In this document: one piece after another, positions 1 to 8,887 of the stretch
Layout: every line of letters begins with the position of its first letter
How positions within the stretch are numbered: the stretch's first letter is position 1
DNA from: Streptomyces pristinaespiralis
Lineage (GTDB): Bacteria; Actinomycetota; Actinomycetes; Streptomycetales; Streptomycetaceae
Reading direction: 5' to 3'
NCBI RefSeq assembly: GCF_001278075.1
Contig: NZ_CP011340.1
Location: 5,146,001-5,210,000 of the forward strand
DNA length: 64,000 nucleotides
Notes under the pieces: generated by a model
Seen by the model: the letters and a program-made list of their open reading frames with translations, nothing else
Database searches by the model: none
Told to the model about the DNA's origin: nothing
Program-made: the position numbers and the translations under genes

Positions 1-1479
1 ACCCTCCTCGTCCAGCAGCACTTCGGCACCTTCTCAGAGCGCTACTCGCAGTTCCCCGTGGTGACCCGGGCGTTGTCGCGTTTCCAGTCGGACGCCGACG
101 CGAAGGCGACGCTCGAAGGACTGCGGGACGGCTCGGTCGACATCGTGATCGGCACGCACCGCCTCTTCTCCTCCGAGACCAAGTTCAAGGACCTGGGCCT
201 CGTCATCGTCGACGAGGAGCAGCGCTTCGGCGTCGAGCACAAGGAGCAGCTGAAGAAGCTGCGGGCCGACGTGGACGTCCTGACGATGTCCGCCACGCCC
301 ATCCCCCGCACGCTGGAGATGGCGGTGACCGGCATCCGCGAGATGTCGACGATCACCACCCCGCCGGAGGAGCGGCACCCGGTGCTCACCTTCGTCGGCC
401 CGTACGAGGAGAAGCAGATCGGTGCCGCCGTGCGGCGTGAACTGCTGCGCGAGGGCCAGGTCTTCTACATCCACAACCGCGTCGAGTCGATCGACCGGGC
501 CGCGGCGCGGCTGCGCGAGATCGTGCCGGAGGCGCGCATCGCCACCGCGCACGGTCAGATGTCGGAATCGGCGCTGGAGCAGGTCGTCGTGGACTTCTGG
601 GAGAAGAAGTTCGACGTGCTGGTCTCCACGACGATCGTCGAGTCCGGTATCGACATCGCCAACGCCAACACCCTCATCGTGGAGCGTGGCGACAACTTCG
701 GCCTCTCGCAGCTCCACCAGCTGCGCGGCCGTGTCGGCCGGAGCCGGGAGCGGGGGTACGCCTACTTCCTCTACCCGCCGGAGAAGCCGCTCACGGAGAC
801 CGCGCACGAGCGTCTCGCCACGATCGCCCAGCACACGGAGATGGGCGCGGGCATGTACGTCGCGATGAAGGACCTCGAGATCCGCGGCGCAGGCAATTTG
901 CTCGGCGGCGAACAGTCGGGCCACATCGCGGGCGTCGGCTTCGACCTGTACGTCCGCATGGTCGGTGAGGCGGTCGCCGACTACCGCGCCTCGCTGGAGG
1001 GCGGTGTGGAGGAGGAGCCCCCGCTCGAGGTCAAGATCGAACTCCCCGTCGACGCCCACGTCCCGCACGACTACGCCCCGGGCGAGCGGCTGCGGCTCCA
1101 GGCGTACCGGGCGATCGCCTCCGCCAACACGGAGGAGGACATCAAGGCGGTCCGCGAGGAACTCACCGACCGCTACGGCAAGCTGCCGGAGCCCGTGGAG
1201 AACCTCCTGCTGGTCGCCGGTCTGCGGATGCTCGCCCGTGCCTGCGGCGTCGGCGAGATCGTGCTCCAGGGGTCCAACATCCGCTTCGCGCCCGTGGAGT
1301 TGCGCGAGTCCCAGGAACTGCGGCTCAAGCGGCTCCATCCGCGCACGGTCATCAAGCCGGCCGTCCACCAGATCCTGGTGCCCCGGCCGACGAGCGGCAA
1401 GATCGGCGGCAAGCCGGTGGTGGGGCGCGAACTGCTGGCGTGGACCGGCGAGTTCCTGACGACGATCCTCGGCTCGTAG
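1..1479 (+). CDS. mfd: Transcription-repair coupling factor Mfd, C-terminal part (5' truncated by window)
   Basis: Open from the first base, so this is the last 492 residues of a protein that is normally about 1,170. Mfd is a cytoplasmic DNA translocase that removes stalled RNA polymerase from lesions and recruits UvrA. The visible part holds the second half of the RecG-like motor: Walker [11 protein letters not shown] (about residue 71), motif [12 protein letters not shown], the Mfd-typical [16 protein letters not shown] segment and motif [19 protein letters not shown]. The TRCF C-terminal UvrA-masking domain follows (about 340-480). The stop is TAG and a strong hairpin follows 53 bases later. 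In other actinobacteria mfd lies close to mazG and eno; here mazG is 18 kb away. Identity is near certain; the N-terminal UvrB-like and RNAP-binding domains are outside the window. Confidence 0.98.
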   Translation, partial: TLLVQQHFGTFSERYSQFPVVTRALSRFQSDADAKATLEGLRDGSVDIVIGTHRLFSSETKFKDLGLVIVDEEQRFGVEHKEQLKKLRADVDVLTMSATPIPRTLEMAVTGIREMSTITTPPEERHPVLTFVGPYEEKQIGAAVRRELLREGQVFYIHNRVESIDRAAARLREIVPEARIATAHGQMSESALEQVVVDFWEKKFDVLVSTTIVESGIDIANANTLIVERGDNFGLSQLHQLRGRVGRSRERGYAYFLYPPEKPLTETAHERLATIAQHTEMGAGMYVAMKDLEIRGAGNLLGGEQSGHIAGVGFDLYVRMVGEAVADYRASLEGGVEEEPPLEVKIELPVDAHVPHDYAPGERLRLQAYRAIASANTEEDIKAVREELTDRYGKLPEPVENLLLVAGLRMLARACGVGEIVLQGSNIRFAPVELRESQELRLKRLHPRTVIKPAVHQILVPRPTSGKIGGKPVVGRELLAWTGEFLTTILGS

Positions 1480-1531
1480 CGGACACGGTTCCGGCGGTTG
1501 CCGGCTCACCACGGCCGTCGCCCGGACACGG

Positions 1532-1564
1532 CACCGGCCGTGCCCGGGTGGGGCACGGCCGGTG
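1532..1564. terminator. Bidirectional hairpin between convergent mfd and SGNH hydrolase
   Basis: A perfect 14-bp stem (arm CACCGGCCGTGCCC) with the 5-base loop GGGTG. It lies between the stop of mfd (+) and the stop of the SGNH gene (-), so it can end transcription from both sides. There is no U-tract, as is usual in Streptomyces. Confidence 0.75.
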
Positions 1565-1629
1565 GGTGAGCCGGTCCGGTCACGGCCGGTGGCGAGCTGC
1601 GCTCGTCGCGGCCGGCCCGTGAACCGCGG

Positions 1630-2919
1630 TCAGAGCTCGTCCAGGTCCAGCGCCTGCGCCATCGCGCGGTATCCCGCGTCGCCCGGGTGCAGATGGTCGC
1701 CCGAGTCGTAGGCGGGGAGGATGCGGTCCGGGTCCGCGGGGTCGGCCAGCGCGCGGTCGAAGTCGACCACGGCGTCGTACTCGCCCGACGTACGGATCCA
1801 GTGGTTGAACGCCTCCCGCTTGGCCTCGTTGACGGGGGTGTAGTAGAAGGAGCCCTTGACCGGGGTCAGCGTCGCACCGATCACCTTGACGCCCCGGTCG
1901 TGTGCCTGGCGGATCAGCGAACGGTGGCCCTCGATCAGCTGCTCCACCGACACCTCGGGAGAGCCGTCCCAGCTGCTGCTGCCGAAGTCGTTGATGCCTT
2001 CGAGGACGACGACCGTGCCGACGTTCGGCTCGTTCAGCGCGTCGAACTTGAAACGGGTGACGCCCTTCTCGCCGGCCCAGACCGTGTCCTTGGTGACCTG
2101 GTTGCCGCCGATGCCGTGGTTGAGGACGCTGCGCGGCTTGCCGGCGGCGGCGAAACGCTCGGCCAGCTCGTCCGGGTAGCGGTTGTCGGAGTCGAGGGTG
2201 GAGCCGACGCCGTCCGTGATGGAGTCGCCGAAGGTGACGACGGCGTCCTTGCGGGCCGTGGTCCCGCCGCTCACCTCGACGCCGGTGAGGAAGTACCAGG
2301 AATCGCTGGTCTCCGTGAACGCCGACCCGCTCCGGTCGTACCGGTGGTCGCCGTTCGCGCGGTAGCTGGTGGCGGAGGCGAAGGAGTGGAAGGTGGCCGG
2401 TCCGGTCGGCTCCGCCAGGTAGAGCGTGACGGTCACCGACTCCAGCGCCCCGACCGTGAACGGAACGCCGTCGCTGTGCACGGTGCCGCCGGCCGGAACG
2501 GTCACCGACCGCCCCTTGCCGAAGGTCAGCCGGCGGACGGAACCGGGCTCCACGGAGGCGCCCTCACCGGTGCGGGCGACCGTCGCGCCGGTGATCCGGA
2601 GCGGAGTCGTCCCGTACCTGTTGGAGAGCTCGATCCTGGCCCTGGTCCCGCCGGTGGTCACCCGCACGACCTGCCGGACCGTGTGGTCGGCGAAGCCCTG
2701 CTCCGACCAGTTGGGAGCGAACTGCGAGCTCGGCGGCTGCGGCGAGGCCGCCCACCCGCCGTGCCACGCGCGACCGCCGCTCTCGGCCGCTGCGGCGGAG
2801 GCCGTGGCACCGCCACCCTCCTGTGGGCCGACGACCGGAAGAACGGCAAGTGCCGCCGCGGCCAGCAGTGCGACGCCGGTGCGCCGTAAGGAGTTCGTCG
2901 GTGTCATGCGACGTGTCAT
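1630..2919 (-). CDS. Secreted SGNH/GDSL-family esterase or lipase with a TTA codon
   Basis: 429 residues. The start is ATG at 2919, preceded by a G-rich AGGGGCGGGG stretch. The N-terminus MTRRMTPTNSLRRTG plus the Ala/Leu-rich segment to about residue 45 is a Sec-type (possibly twin-Arg-like) signal peptide, so the product is exported. SGNH blocks are clear: block I FGDSITDGVGS (about 231), the GIGGNQV Gly block, the Asn block EGINDFG, and the catalytic D..H block SGDHLHPGDAGY near the C-terminus. An N-terminal beta domain of about 180 residues precedes the catalytic domain, as in Streptomyces secreted GDSL esterases. The natural substrate cannot be told. Codon 11 (2889-2887 on the minus strand), inside the signal peptide, is TTA, so translation should depend on the bldA tRNA at 37.2 kb. 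The gene converges on mfd. Confidence 0.9.
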   Translation of the reverse strand: MTRRMTPTNSLRRTGVALLAAAALAVLPVVGPQEGGGATASAAAAESGGRAWHGGWAASPQPPSSQFAPNWSEQGFADHTVRQVVRVTTGGTRARIELSNRYGTTPLRITGATVARTGEGASVEPGSVRRLTFGKGRSVTVPAGGTVHSDGVPFTVGALESVTVTLYLAEPTGPATFHSFASATSYRANGDHRYDRSGSAFTETSDSWYFLTGVEVSGGTTARKDAVVTFGDSITDGVGSTLDSDNRYPDELAERFAAAGKPRSVLNHGIGGNQVTKDTVWAGEKGVTRFKFDALNEPNVGTVVVLEGINDFGSSSWDGSPEVSVEQLIEGHRSLIRQAHDRGVKVIGATLTPVKGSFYYTPVNEAKREAFNHWIRTSGEYDAVVDFDRALADPADPDRILPAYDSGDHLHPGDAGYRAMAQALDLDEL

Positions 2920-3168
2920 GTGTCCCCGCCCCTTTTTTTGGTCCGATGCGTGATGTGAGGAACGTGCTGTGAGCAAAGCGCCTCACGCAGGCGTCAAGCG
3001 GTGATCGACTCCCGCTATTCCCCCGGCCGTTGGGCGGTGACGGACCCGAGCGGGCGAGCGGGCGGCGCCCGGTGCGGACCGGGCGACGGCGCTCGGCACC
3101 GGCCGGCCTGCCCACGGGGAACACCCTGACTGTCGGCAAGACCCGGCCGCGGCACTACCGTACGAACG

Positions 3169-3939
3169 GTGAACAGACACGGAGTGGTCGGGCGAGGGGC
3201 GGCGGTACTGCTCGCGGCACTGCTGCTCACCGGTTGCGACGGCCTCGGCATCGACGAGGGCGGCGCCGAGGGCGACGGGGGCCCCTCGCGGGGCGCACCG
3301 GCCGCCGGCGGCACCAGCCCGCTGGCCAACCCGCGCGGCACGGAGCCGGGTCTCGCCGCCCTCGTCACCGAGCAGGAGCGGGCGGCCGCCCGCGAGCTGA
3401 TCGGCAAGGTGGACACCAAGGGGCGTGGCCCGAGGACCGGTTACGACCGCGACGAGTACGGCTACGCCTGGATGGACACGGCCGACGGGGTCCCCCTGGC
3501 GCGGAACGGCTGCGACACCCGGAACGACCTCCTCGCCCGCGACGGGAAGGAACTGGCCTTCCGTGACGGCTCCGACTGCGTCGTCGTGGCGATGACCATC
3601 CACGACCCGTACACCGGCAGGACCATCGAGTGGCGCAAGCAGGACGCCGCCGAGGTGCAGATAGACCACGTCGTTCCGCTGTCGTACAGCTGGCAGATGG
3701 GCGCGGCACGCTGGGACGAGGCGAAGCGGCGCCGACTGGCCAACGACCCGCTGAACCTGCTGCCCGTAGAGGGCAGGGCCAACAGTGCCAAGAGTGACTC
3801 CGGCCCCGCCTCCTGGCTGCCGCCCAGCAAGCCCGTCCGCTGCTCCTACGCGGTGCGCTTCGCGCAGGTCGCGGTCAAGTACGAGCTGCCGGTGACCGGC
3901 GCCGACAAACGGATCATGCTCGCCCAGTGCGGCGGATGA
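3169..3939 (+). CDS. Exported lipoprotein with HNH (DUF1524-type) nuclease domain
   Basis: 256 residues from GTG 3169. A positive N-terminus and hydrophobic run ending in the lipobox LLTGC (Cys about 23) make it a lipoprotein attached to the outer face of the membrane. A Gly/Ala-rich linker follows. The C-terminal half has the HNH/DUF1524 signature: IDHVVPLSYSWQMGA with the catalytic DH pair (about 166), then RRLANDPLNLLPVEGRANSAKSD, where the N..N residues complete the beta-beta-alpha metal finger, and a DSGPASWLPP tail. This family includes many secreted nucleases. Outside the cell it probably degrades DNA for nutrients or defends against incoming DNA; this is inference. It stands alone, divergent from the SGNH gene, and no immunity or secretion partner is visible. 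Confidence 0.85.
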   Translation: MNRHGVVGRGAAVLLAALLLTGCDGLGIDEGGAEGDGGPSRGAPAAGGTSPLANPRGTEPGLAALVTEQERAAARELIGKVDTKGRGPRTGYDRDEYGYAWMDTADGVPLARNGCDTRNDLLARDGKELAFRDGSDCVVVAMTIHDPYTGRTIEWRKQDAAEVQIDHVVPLSYSWQMGAARWDEAKRRRLANDPLNLLPVEGRANSAKSDSGPASWLPPSKPVRCSYAVRFAQVAVKYELPVTGADKRIMLAQCGG

Positions 3940-4028
3940 CCTGTACGGCCCCGGGGCGCCGGCCGGGGGGAGCGGCACAGGCCGTTTAACCACTGGGGAC
4001 CGGACGCGAGCGCCGTTAGCCTGGCGCC

Positions 4029-4775
4029 ATGGATCTTGAGATCACGACTCTGGCCGAGCGCCCGCAACTGCAGGGCCCCATGTGGCAGATGATCGACACC
4101 TGGGCGGAGTTCATCGTCAACGACCCCGTCGGCTGGGCCTACATCGGGCGCATCGTGGCGGAGCTGCCCGAGTACGTGCTGGTCGCGACGGACGCCGAAG
4201 GGACGGTCGTCGGGCGGGCGTTCAGCGTTCCGGTGGCCATGGACGTGGACGGGCGCCGGGAACTGCCCGCGGGCGGCTGGGACCAGGTGATGCTCTGGGC
4301 CTTCTCGGACCTGCGGCACGGCCGGAAGCCGGACACGATGAGCGCCATCGAGATCACGGTCGCCAAGGAGCGGCAGGGCCAGGGCATATCGGGCCGGCTC
4401 CTCGCGGCGATGCGGGACAACGCGCGCCGGCACGGCTTCGGTGACCTGATCGCGCCGGTGCGTCCGAGCGCCAAGAGCGCCGAGCCGTCGGCGCTGATGA
4501 GTGAGTACGCCTACCGCACCCGCGAGGCGGACGGGCTGCCGCACGACCCGTGGCTGCGTGTCCATGTACGGGCCGGCGGCGTCATCGAGAAGGTGGCCCC
4601 GACGTCGATGACGGTCACCGGATCGCTGGAGCAGTGGCGCAAGTGGACGGGGCTCCCGTTCGACACGACGGGCCAGGTCGAGGTCCCGGGCGCGCTGGTG
4701 CCCGTGCTCTGCGAGGCGGAACGAGGTTACGCGGTGTACGTCGAGCCGAACGTGTGGGTGCGCCACCAGGTGTGA
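4029..4775 (+). CDS. GNAT-like N-acetyltransferase family protein
   Basis: 248 residues. The central segment TMSAIEITVAKERQGQGISGRLLAAMRDNARRHG (written here only as the motif VAKERQGQGISGRLL, about residues 112-126) is GNAT motif A with the R/Q-x-x-G-x-G/A acetyl-CoA loop. The rest is an unusual extended C-terminal half of about 100 residues, with no second GNAT copy recognised. A TAGCCT box ends six bases before the ATG, so the mRNA may be leaderless. The substrate is unknown. The gene converges on the DUF4190 gene across a 17-bp hairpin. Confidence 0.7.
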   Translation: MDLEITTLAERPQLQGPMWQMIDTWAEFIVNDPVGWAYIGRIVAELPEYVLVATDAEGTVVGRAFSVPVAMDVDGRRELPAGGWDQVMLWAFSDLRHGRKPDTMSAIEITVAKERQGQGISGRLLAAMRDNARRHGFGDLIAPVRPSAKSAEPSALMSEYAYRTREADGLPHDPWLRVHVRAGGVIEKVAPTSMTVTGSLEQWRKWTGLPFDTTGQVEVPGALVPVLCEAERGYAVYVEPNVWVRHQV

Positions 4776-4866
4776 GAGGCGGATGCGGGGCCGTCCGGCC
4801 GGGCGGCCCCCGCTCTCCTGCCCCGGCCGGGGGCCCGCGTCGGCGCCCCGGGGCGGGACGGCACAA

Positions 4867-4905
4867 GCCGGGGGCGGCCCGCCTTTTCGGCGGGCCGCCC
4901 CCGGC
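4867..4905. terminator. Bidirectional rho-independent-type hairpin
   Basis: A perfect 17-bp stem (left arm GCCGGGGGCGGCCCGCC) with loop TTTTC between the convergent GNAT and DUF4190 genes. Confidence 0.85.
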
Positions 4906-4935
4906 TCCGTGTCCGTGCCGCGTCCGTCGCGGATG

Positions 4936-5742
4936 TCAGAGCGTCAGCTCCCACTGCGAGGCGTCGTAGTCGAAGCCCGGGGAGACCTCGACCGTCAGGT
5001 TCTTCGCGTCGGCCGGGGCGTCGAAGGCGAACGTGACCGTGGCCTTCTTGCCGGGCAGGATCGTGCCCTCGAAGCCGGTGCCCGCCTTGTCGTCGAAGAT
5101 CTGCTCGGCGGTCACACCGTCCTTGCCGGCGCGGGCGTCGGCGGTGACGAGGCTCGTGTCGAACTTCTCCTTGCCGGCGTTCTCGATCGTGATCGTGACC
5201 TGGTAGGCCTTGTTGCCCTTGGTGTGGCCGATCGCGAACTCGCCGGGCGTGTACGGCTTCGGCGCGGAGACGGTGACCTCGACGTTGTCCTCGTAGGCGG
5301 ACGTCTCGTCCGCGGCGAGGGACTTCGTCTCGTCCTTCGGCGCGTCACCCTCCGCCGCACCGTCGGTGCCTCCGGCGGTGGTGTCCTTGGGCGCGGTGTT
5401 CTCGACGGCCTTGTTGATCTCGTCGACCGCGTCGTCCACCGCCATCACGGTGACGATGCCGATGATCACGCTGACGATGATCCCGACCAGGCCCAGCACG
5501 GTGCCGGCGAGGGCCACGCCCTTGTTCGTGGCCTCGCCGCGCTTGGCGCGGCCCCGGCCGACGATGCCGAGGATCAGGGCCAGGAGGCCGAGGATCGTGC
5601 CGATCCAGAAGAGGAACGGGATGACCGCGAAGACGAGGCCGATGATTCCGAGCACCAGGGCGGCCGTGCCGAGGCCGTTGCGGGCCGGTGCGGGCGCCGC
5701 GAACTGACCGGGCTGTGGCTGCGGCTGGGTGTACTGCGACAT
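4936..5742 (-). CDS. DUF4190/DUF4352 membrane-anchored protein
   Basis: 268 residues from ATG 5742, preceded by a GGGGGG ribosome-binding site. The order is a Gln/Pro-rich cytoplasmic N-terminus (MSQYTQPQPQPGQ), a DUF4190-type pair of transmembrane helices (about 23-50 and 65-92, separated by a basic KRGEATNKG loop), a Thr/Gly/Asp-rich linker, and a C-terminal beta domain of DUF4352 type (about 150-268) that should face outward. DUF4352 is an immunoglobulin-like fold found on many Gram-positive surface lipoproteins. No enzyme motif is seen. It is divergent from the methylase-like gene; the shared 120-bp promoter region holds the inverted repeat AACAC-GGAA-GTGTT (5829-5842). Confidence 0.8.
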   Translation of the reverse strand: MSQYTQPQPQPGQFAAPAPARNGLGTAALVLGIIGLVFAVIPFLFWIGTILGLLALILGIVGRGRAKRGEATNKGVALAGTVLGLVGIIVSVIIGIVTVMAVDDAVDEINKAVENTAPKDTTAGGTDGAAEGDAPKDETKSLAADETSAYEDNVEVTVSAPKPYTPGEFAIGHTKGNKAYQVTITIENAGKEKFDTSLVTADARAGKDGVTAEQIFDDKAGTGFEGTILPGKKATVTFAFDAPADAKNLTVEVSPGFDYDASQWELTL

Positions 5743-5862
5743 GGGTCCCCCCCATTGTTTGTGGCGGGCCCGATCTTCCGTGGCCCGTTCTGCCTGGGTC
5801 AATAACAGCAGAGCTTGTGAACCGAGTCAACACGGAAGTGTTCTGTCCTTCAATCTCTTCGT

Positions 5863-8046
5863 GTGAAGCGTCCTGTGGGCGTGAACCCGAGTACAGTGCC
5901 GGACACAGCAAAGGGAACTGTGACGGGGGACAGCCGGGTGCCGGACAACGCAGCAGAGGTGACCGCAGCAGACGCGACGGCGGCAGACGCGACGGCGACG
6001 GACATGAGCGCGGCCGAGGTGACCGCGGCCGAGATCGCCAGACTCGCCGGCGTCGGCCGTGCCGCCGTGAGCAACTGGCGCCGCCGGCACGCCGATTTCC
6101 CCAAGCCCGTCGGAGGTACCGAGACCAGCCCTTCCTTCGCGCTCGCCGAAGTCGAACGCTGGCTGCGCGACCAGGGGAAACTGGCCGAGGTGCCGCTCCG
6201 TGAACGGGTCTGGCAGCAGCTGTCCGCCCACCCCGCCGGAGCCGTCACCGCCCTGGTCCACGCCGGCTGCGCCCTCCTCCTCGTCCATCACCGGCCCTCC
6301 GGCTGGCCCGCCCTCGGCGCCGTGTCCGACGCCCGCCTGGCGGCGGTCCTGCCCGGCGCGCTCGAGGAGGTGCTCACGTTCCGCTTCGGCGCCCCGCGCG
6401 CCGTACGGACCCCGTCCCCCGACGAGCTCGCGCCCTCCGTGCCGCTGCTGCGGGGCGCCGCCGCGCTCGCCGCGGAGACCGGTGCCCGCCAGGCCTTCGA
6501 GTTCCTGCTCGGACGGCATCTCGACGCCAACCCCCGCCAGTACACGCTCACGCCGGCCGAACCGGCCGCGCTCATGGCCGCGCTGATCGGGCCCGCGGGG
6601 ACCGTCCTCGACCCCGCCTCCGGCACCGGCACCCTGCTGCGCGCCGTCGACCGCCCCGGCGCGCTCCACGCCCAGGAGGCCGACCCCGACCTGGCCGCGC
6701 TCACCGCCCTGCGTCTCGCCCTGCACACGGACGCCGACGTCCGGGCGGCGGCGGGCGACGCGCTGCGCGCGGACGCGTTCCCGGAGCTCGCCGCGGACGC
6801 CGTCCTGTGCCATCCGCCGTTCAACGAGCGCAACTGGGGGCACGACGAACTGGCCTACGACCCGCGCTGGGAGTACGGCCTGCCCGCCCGCACCGAGTCG
6901 GAACTGGCCTGGGTGCAGCACGCCCTCGCCCGGCTGCGCCCGGGCGGCACCGCCGTACTGCTGATGCCGCCGGCCGCCGCCTCCCGCCGCTCAGGGCGTC
7001 GTGTCCGCGCCGGACTGCTGCGCCGTGGCGCGCTGCGGGCCGTCGTCGCCCTCCCGGCCGGGGCCGCGCCCCCCTACGGCATCCCGCTCCACCTGTGGGT
7101 GCTGCGCAGGCCCGGCCCCGCCGAACGCCCGTCACCCGAACTGCTCCTGGTCGACACCGCCACGGCGGAACCGGCCGCGGCAGGCCGCGACCGGCTCGAC
7201 TGGCAGGCCATCCGCGCCGCGGTGCTCGACGCCTGGCAGCCGTTCGAGCGGCAGGGATCCGTGCCGGAGACCCCTGGCGTGAGCCGGTGCGTCCCGGTCA
7301 TCGAACTGCTCGACGACGACGTGGACCTGGCCCCCGCCCGCCATCTGCCGCCCCCGGCCGCCGGTGGTGGCGCCGCCGGACTGGACGCCGTACGCGAGCG
7401 CCTGACACAGACTCTGCGCCGCACCGGTGAGCTGACGCCGCCGCCCTCGCCGGCGTCCCCTGCCGCCGCGCCCGTCCACCGGCCGGGCACCACCGTGGGC
7501 GAACTGGCACGGGCCGGCGCACTCGTCATGCACTCCGGCGGCATCGGCGGCGGCGCCCTCGGTGAGGACGTGCCCGTCCTCACCGAGCAGGACGTCCTGT
7601 CGGGCAAGGCCCCCTCCGGCGCGCTTCCCGACGGACCGGACGAGGAACCGGTGCGCCTCGAGGCGGGCGACGTCGTCGTTCCCGTGCTCGGTGCCGGCAC
7701 GATCGTGCGTGTCGTCGACGAGGCCACCGCGGGCGCGGCCCTCGGCCGCAACCTCCAACTGCTGCGCCCCGACCCTCAGACGCTCGACCCGTGGTTCCTC
7801 GCGGGCTTCCTGCGGGGCAGCGCCAACCAGCGCCAGGCCAGCAGCTACGCCTCCACCGCGACCCGCCTCGACGTCCGCCGCCTCCAGATCCCGCGCCTGC
7901 CGCTCGCCGAACAGCGGCGCTACGGGGAGCGGTTCCGCACCCTCGCCGAATTCGAGGAGGCGCTCCGCCTCGCGGGCCGCCTCGGCGAGCGCCTTGTCCA
8001 GGGCATGTACGACGGGCTGACGGACGGCAGCCTCCGGCCGGAGTGA
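5863..8046 (+). CDS. HTH-fused DNA N6-methylase-like protein with altered catalytic motif and TRD-like tail
   Basis: Up to 727 residues. After a low-complexity Ala/Asp/Thr segment (about 27-55) comes a helix-turn-helix (EIARLAGVGRAAVSNWRRRH, about 57-76). A type-I-HsdM-like domain follows: motif I VLDPASGTGTLL (about 247-258) and motif IV at 316-320. Motif IV reads CHPPF, whereas active adenine methylases have N, D or S at the first position; His317 there suggests loss of catalysis or an unusual active site. The C-terminal third (about 540-720) looks like an HsdS target-recognition half ending in a coiled coil. No restriction subunit is nearby. It could be a DNA-binding regulator derived from a methylase. 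GTG 5863 has no ribosome-binding site; GTG 5920 (behind AAAGGGA) and GTG 5938 are alternatives. It probably heads the operon with the next two genes. Confidence 0.75.
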   Translation: MKRPVGVNPSTVPDTAKGTVTGDSRVPDNAAEVTAADATAADATATDMSAAEVTAAEIARLAGVGRAAVSNWRRRHADFPKPVGGTETSPSFALAEVERWLRDQGKLAEVPLRERVWQQLSAHPAGAVTALVHAGCALLLVHHRPSGWPALGAVSDARLAAVLPGALEEVLTFRFGAPRAVRTPSPDELAPSVPLLRGAAALAAETGARQAFEFLLGRHLDANPRQYTLTPAEPAALMAALIGPAGTVLDPASGTGTLLRAVDRPGALHAQEADPDLAALTALRLALHTDADVRAAAGDALRADAFPELAADAVLCHPPFNERNWGHDELAYDPRWEYGLPARTESELAWVQHALARLRPGGTAVLLMPPAAASRRSGRRVRAGLLRRGALRAVVALPAGAAPPYGIPLHLWVLRRPGPAERPSPELLLVDTATAEPAAAGRDRLDWQAIRAAVLDAWQPFERQGSVPETPGVSRCVPVIELLDDDVDLAPARHLPPPAAGGGAAGLDAVRERLTQTLRRTGELTPPPSPASPAAAPVHRPGTTVGELARAGALVMHSGGIGGGALGEDVPVLTEQDVLSGKAPSGALPDGPDEEPVRLEAGDVVVPVLGAGTIVRVVDEATAGAALGRNLQLLRPDPQTLDPWFLAGFLRGSANQRQASSYASTATRLDVRRLQIPRLPLAEQRRYGERFRTLAEFEEALRLAGRLGERLVQGMYDGLTDGSLRPE

Positions 8047-8146
8047 CGAAGAGGACAACCGTTCGGTACAACCCGTAACGCCTTGTCGGTGTCGGTGTAT
8101 ACGCTCGGTCCCCTACGCCTCGTCCCCAGGCATCAGGAGCACAAGA

Positions 8147-8887
8147 ATGCACGGCCACGGCTATGCGCCGCCGCAGCCCACGCGCCCACCGACAGCGGTG
8201 CTCGTGGTCCTGCGCATCGTCTTCGTCGCGCTCGCGCTGCTGAGCGTCGGGTTCCTCGCCTGGGCGGCGATGCTCCGGCTCGCGGTGGTGCGCCGCCGCC
8301 GCTCGGACTGGGTGCTGTTCTGGCTGTCGCTGGCCCTCACCGTCACGGTCTTCGTGGTCATCGGCGAGTTCAGCACCACGGGCACCGCACCCGTGGCCGA
8401 GGAGGACCCGACGGCGCTCGACTTCGTCTGCCTAGGGGTGCTGTTCGCGCTCGCGATCGGGGTGCCGACCCACTATCTGGTCGCCGAGATACGCCACTAC
8501 CAGGAACCACGTCCCGGCTGGCAGCCCGCCGGCTCGCCCTACGGTCCGCCGGTGGCGGGTGCGCGCGGGCCCTACGGGGCGCAGCCGCCTGCCCCGGCCT
8601 ACGGCTACCCGCCGTCGGCCGCGCCCGTGGTCCCCGCCCCCGGCTACGGCTACCCGCCCGTGTCGGCGGCGCCCCCCGTCCCGCCCGAGCCGGCCGGTCC
8701 CGTGTCGCCGTCCGCGGCCGTGCCCTCCTCCACGTCCCCGCCGGCGTTCCCGCCCGTCGCACGGCCCTCCGCCGGCCGCCCGGCGGCCCCCGCAGGAACC
8801 GGCGGAGGGGCCACGCCCCGCATCGACCAGGTCCGCGCCGAGCTCGACGAGCTCAGCGACCTGCTCCGCAAGGAAGAGGGCAAGTGA
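8147..8887 (+). CDS. Membrane protein with long proline-rich cytoplasmic tail
   Basis: 246 residues, ATG 8147 behind AGGAGC. Three hydrophobic helices (about 17-42, 55-73, 93-112) are followed by about 100 residues rich in Pro, Gly, Tyr and Ala (PAYGYPPS/GYGYPPVS-like repeats), then a short C-terminal acidic/basic helix (RIDQVRAELDELSDLLRKEE) that could be a coiled coil. No known family is recognised. The stop overlaps the kinase start by four bases (GTGA), so the two are translationally coupled. The membrane protein may anchor or report to the otherwise soluble kinase; this is inferred from coupling only. Confidence 0.8.
   Translation: MHGHGYAPPQPTRPPTAVLVVLRIVFVALALLSVGFLAWAAMLRLAVVRRRRSDWVLFWLSLALTVTVFVVIGEFSTTGTAPVAEEDPTALDFVCLGVLFALAIGVPTHYLVAEIRHYQEPRPGWQPAGSPYGPPVAGARGPYGAQPPAPAYGYPPSAAPVVPAPGYGYPPVSAAPPVPPEPAGPVSPSAAVPSSTSPPAFPPVARPSAGRPAAPAGTGGGATPRIDQVRAELDELSDLLRKEEGK

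Noticed and set aside
5812..5829. TTGTGAACCGAGTCAACA upstream of the methylase-like gene as a Rex site
   Set aside because: Only the left half fits; the right half matches four of seven positions.
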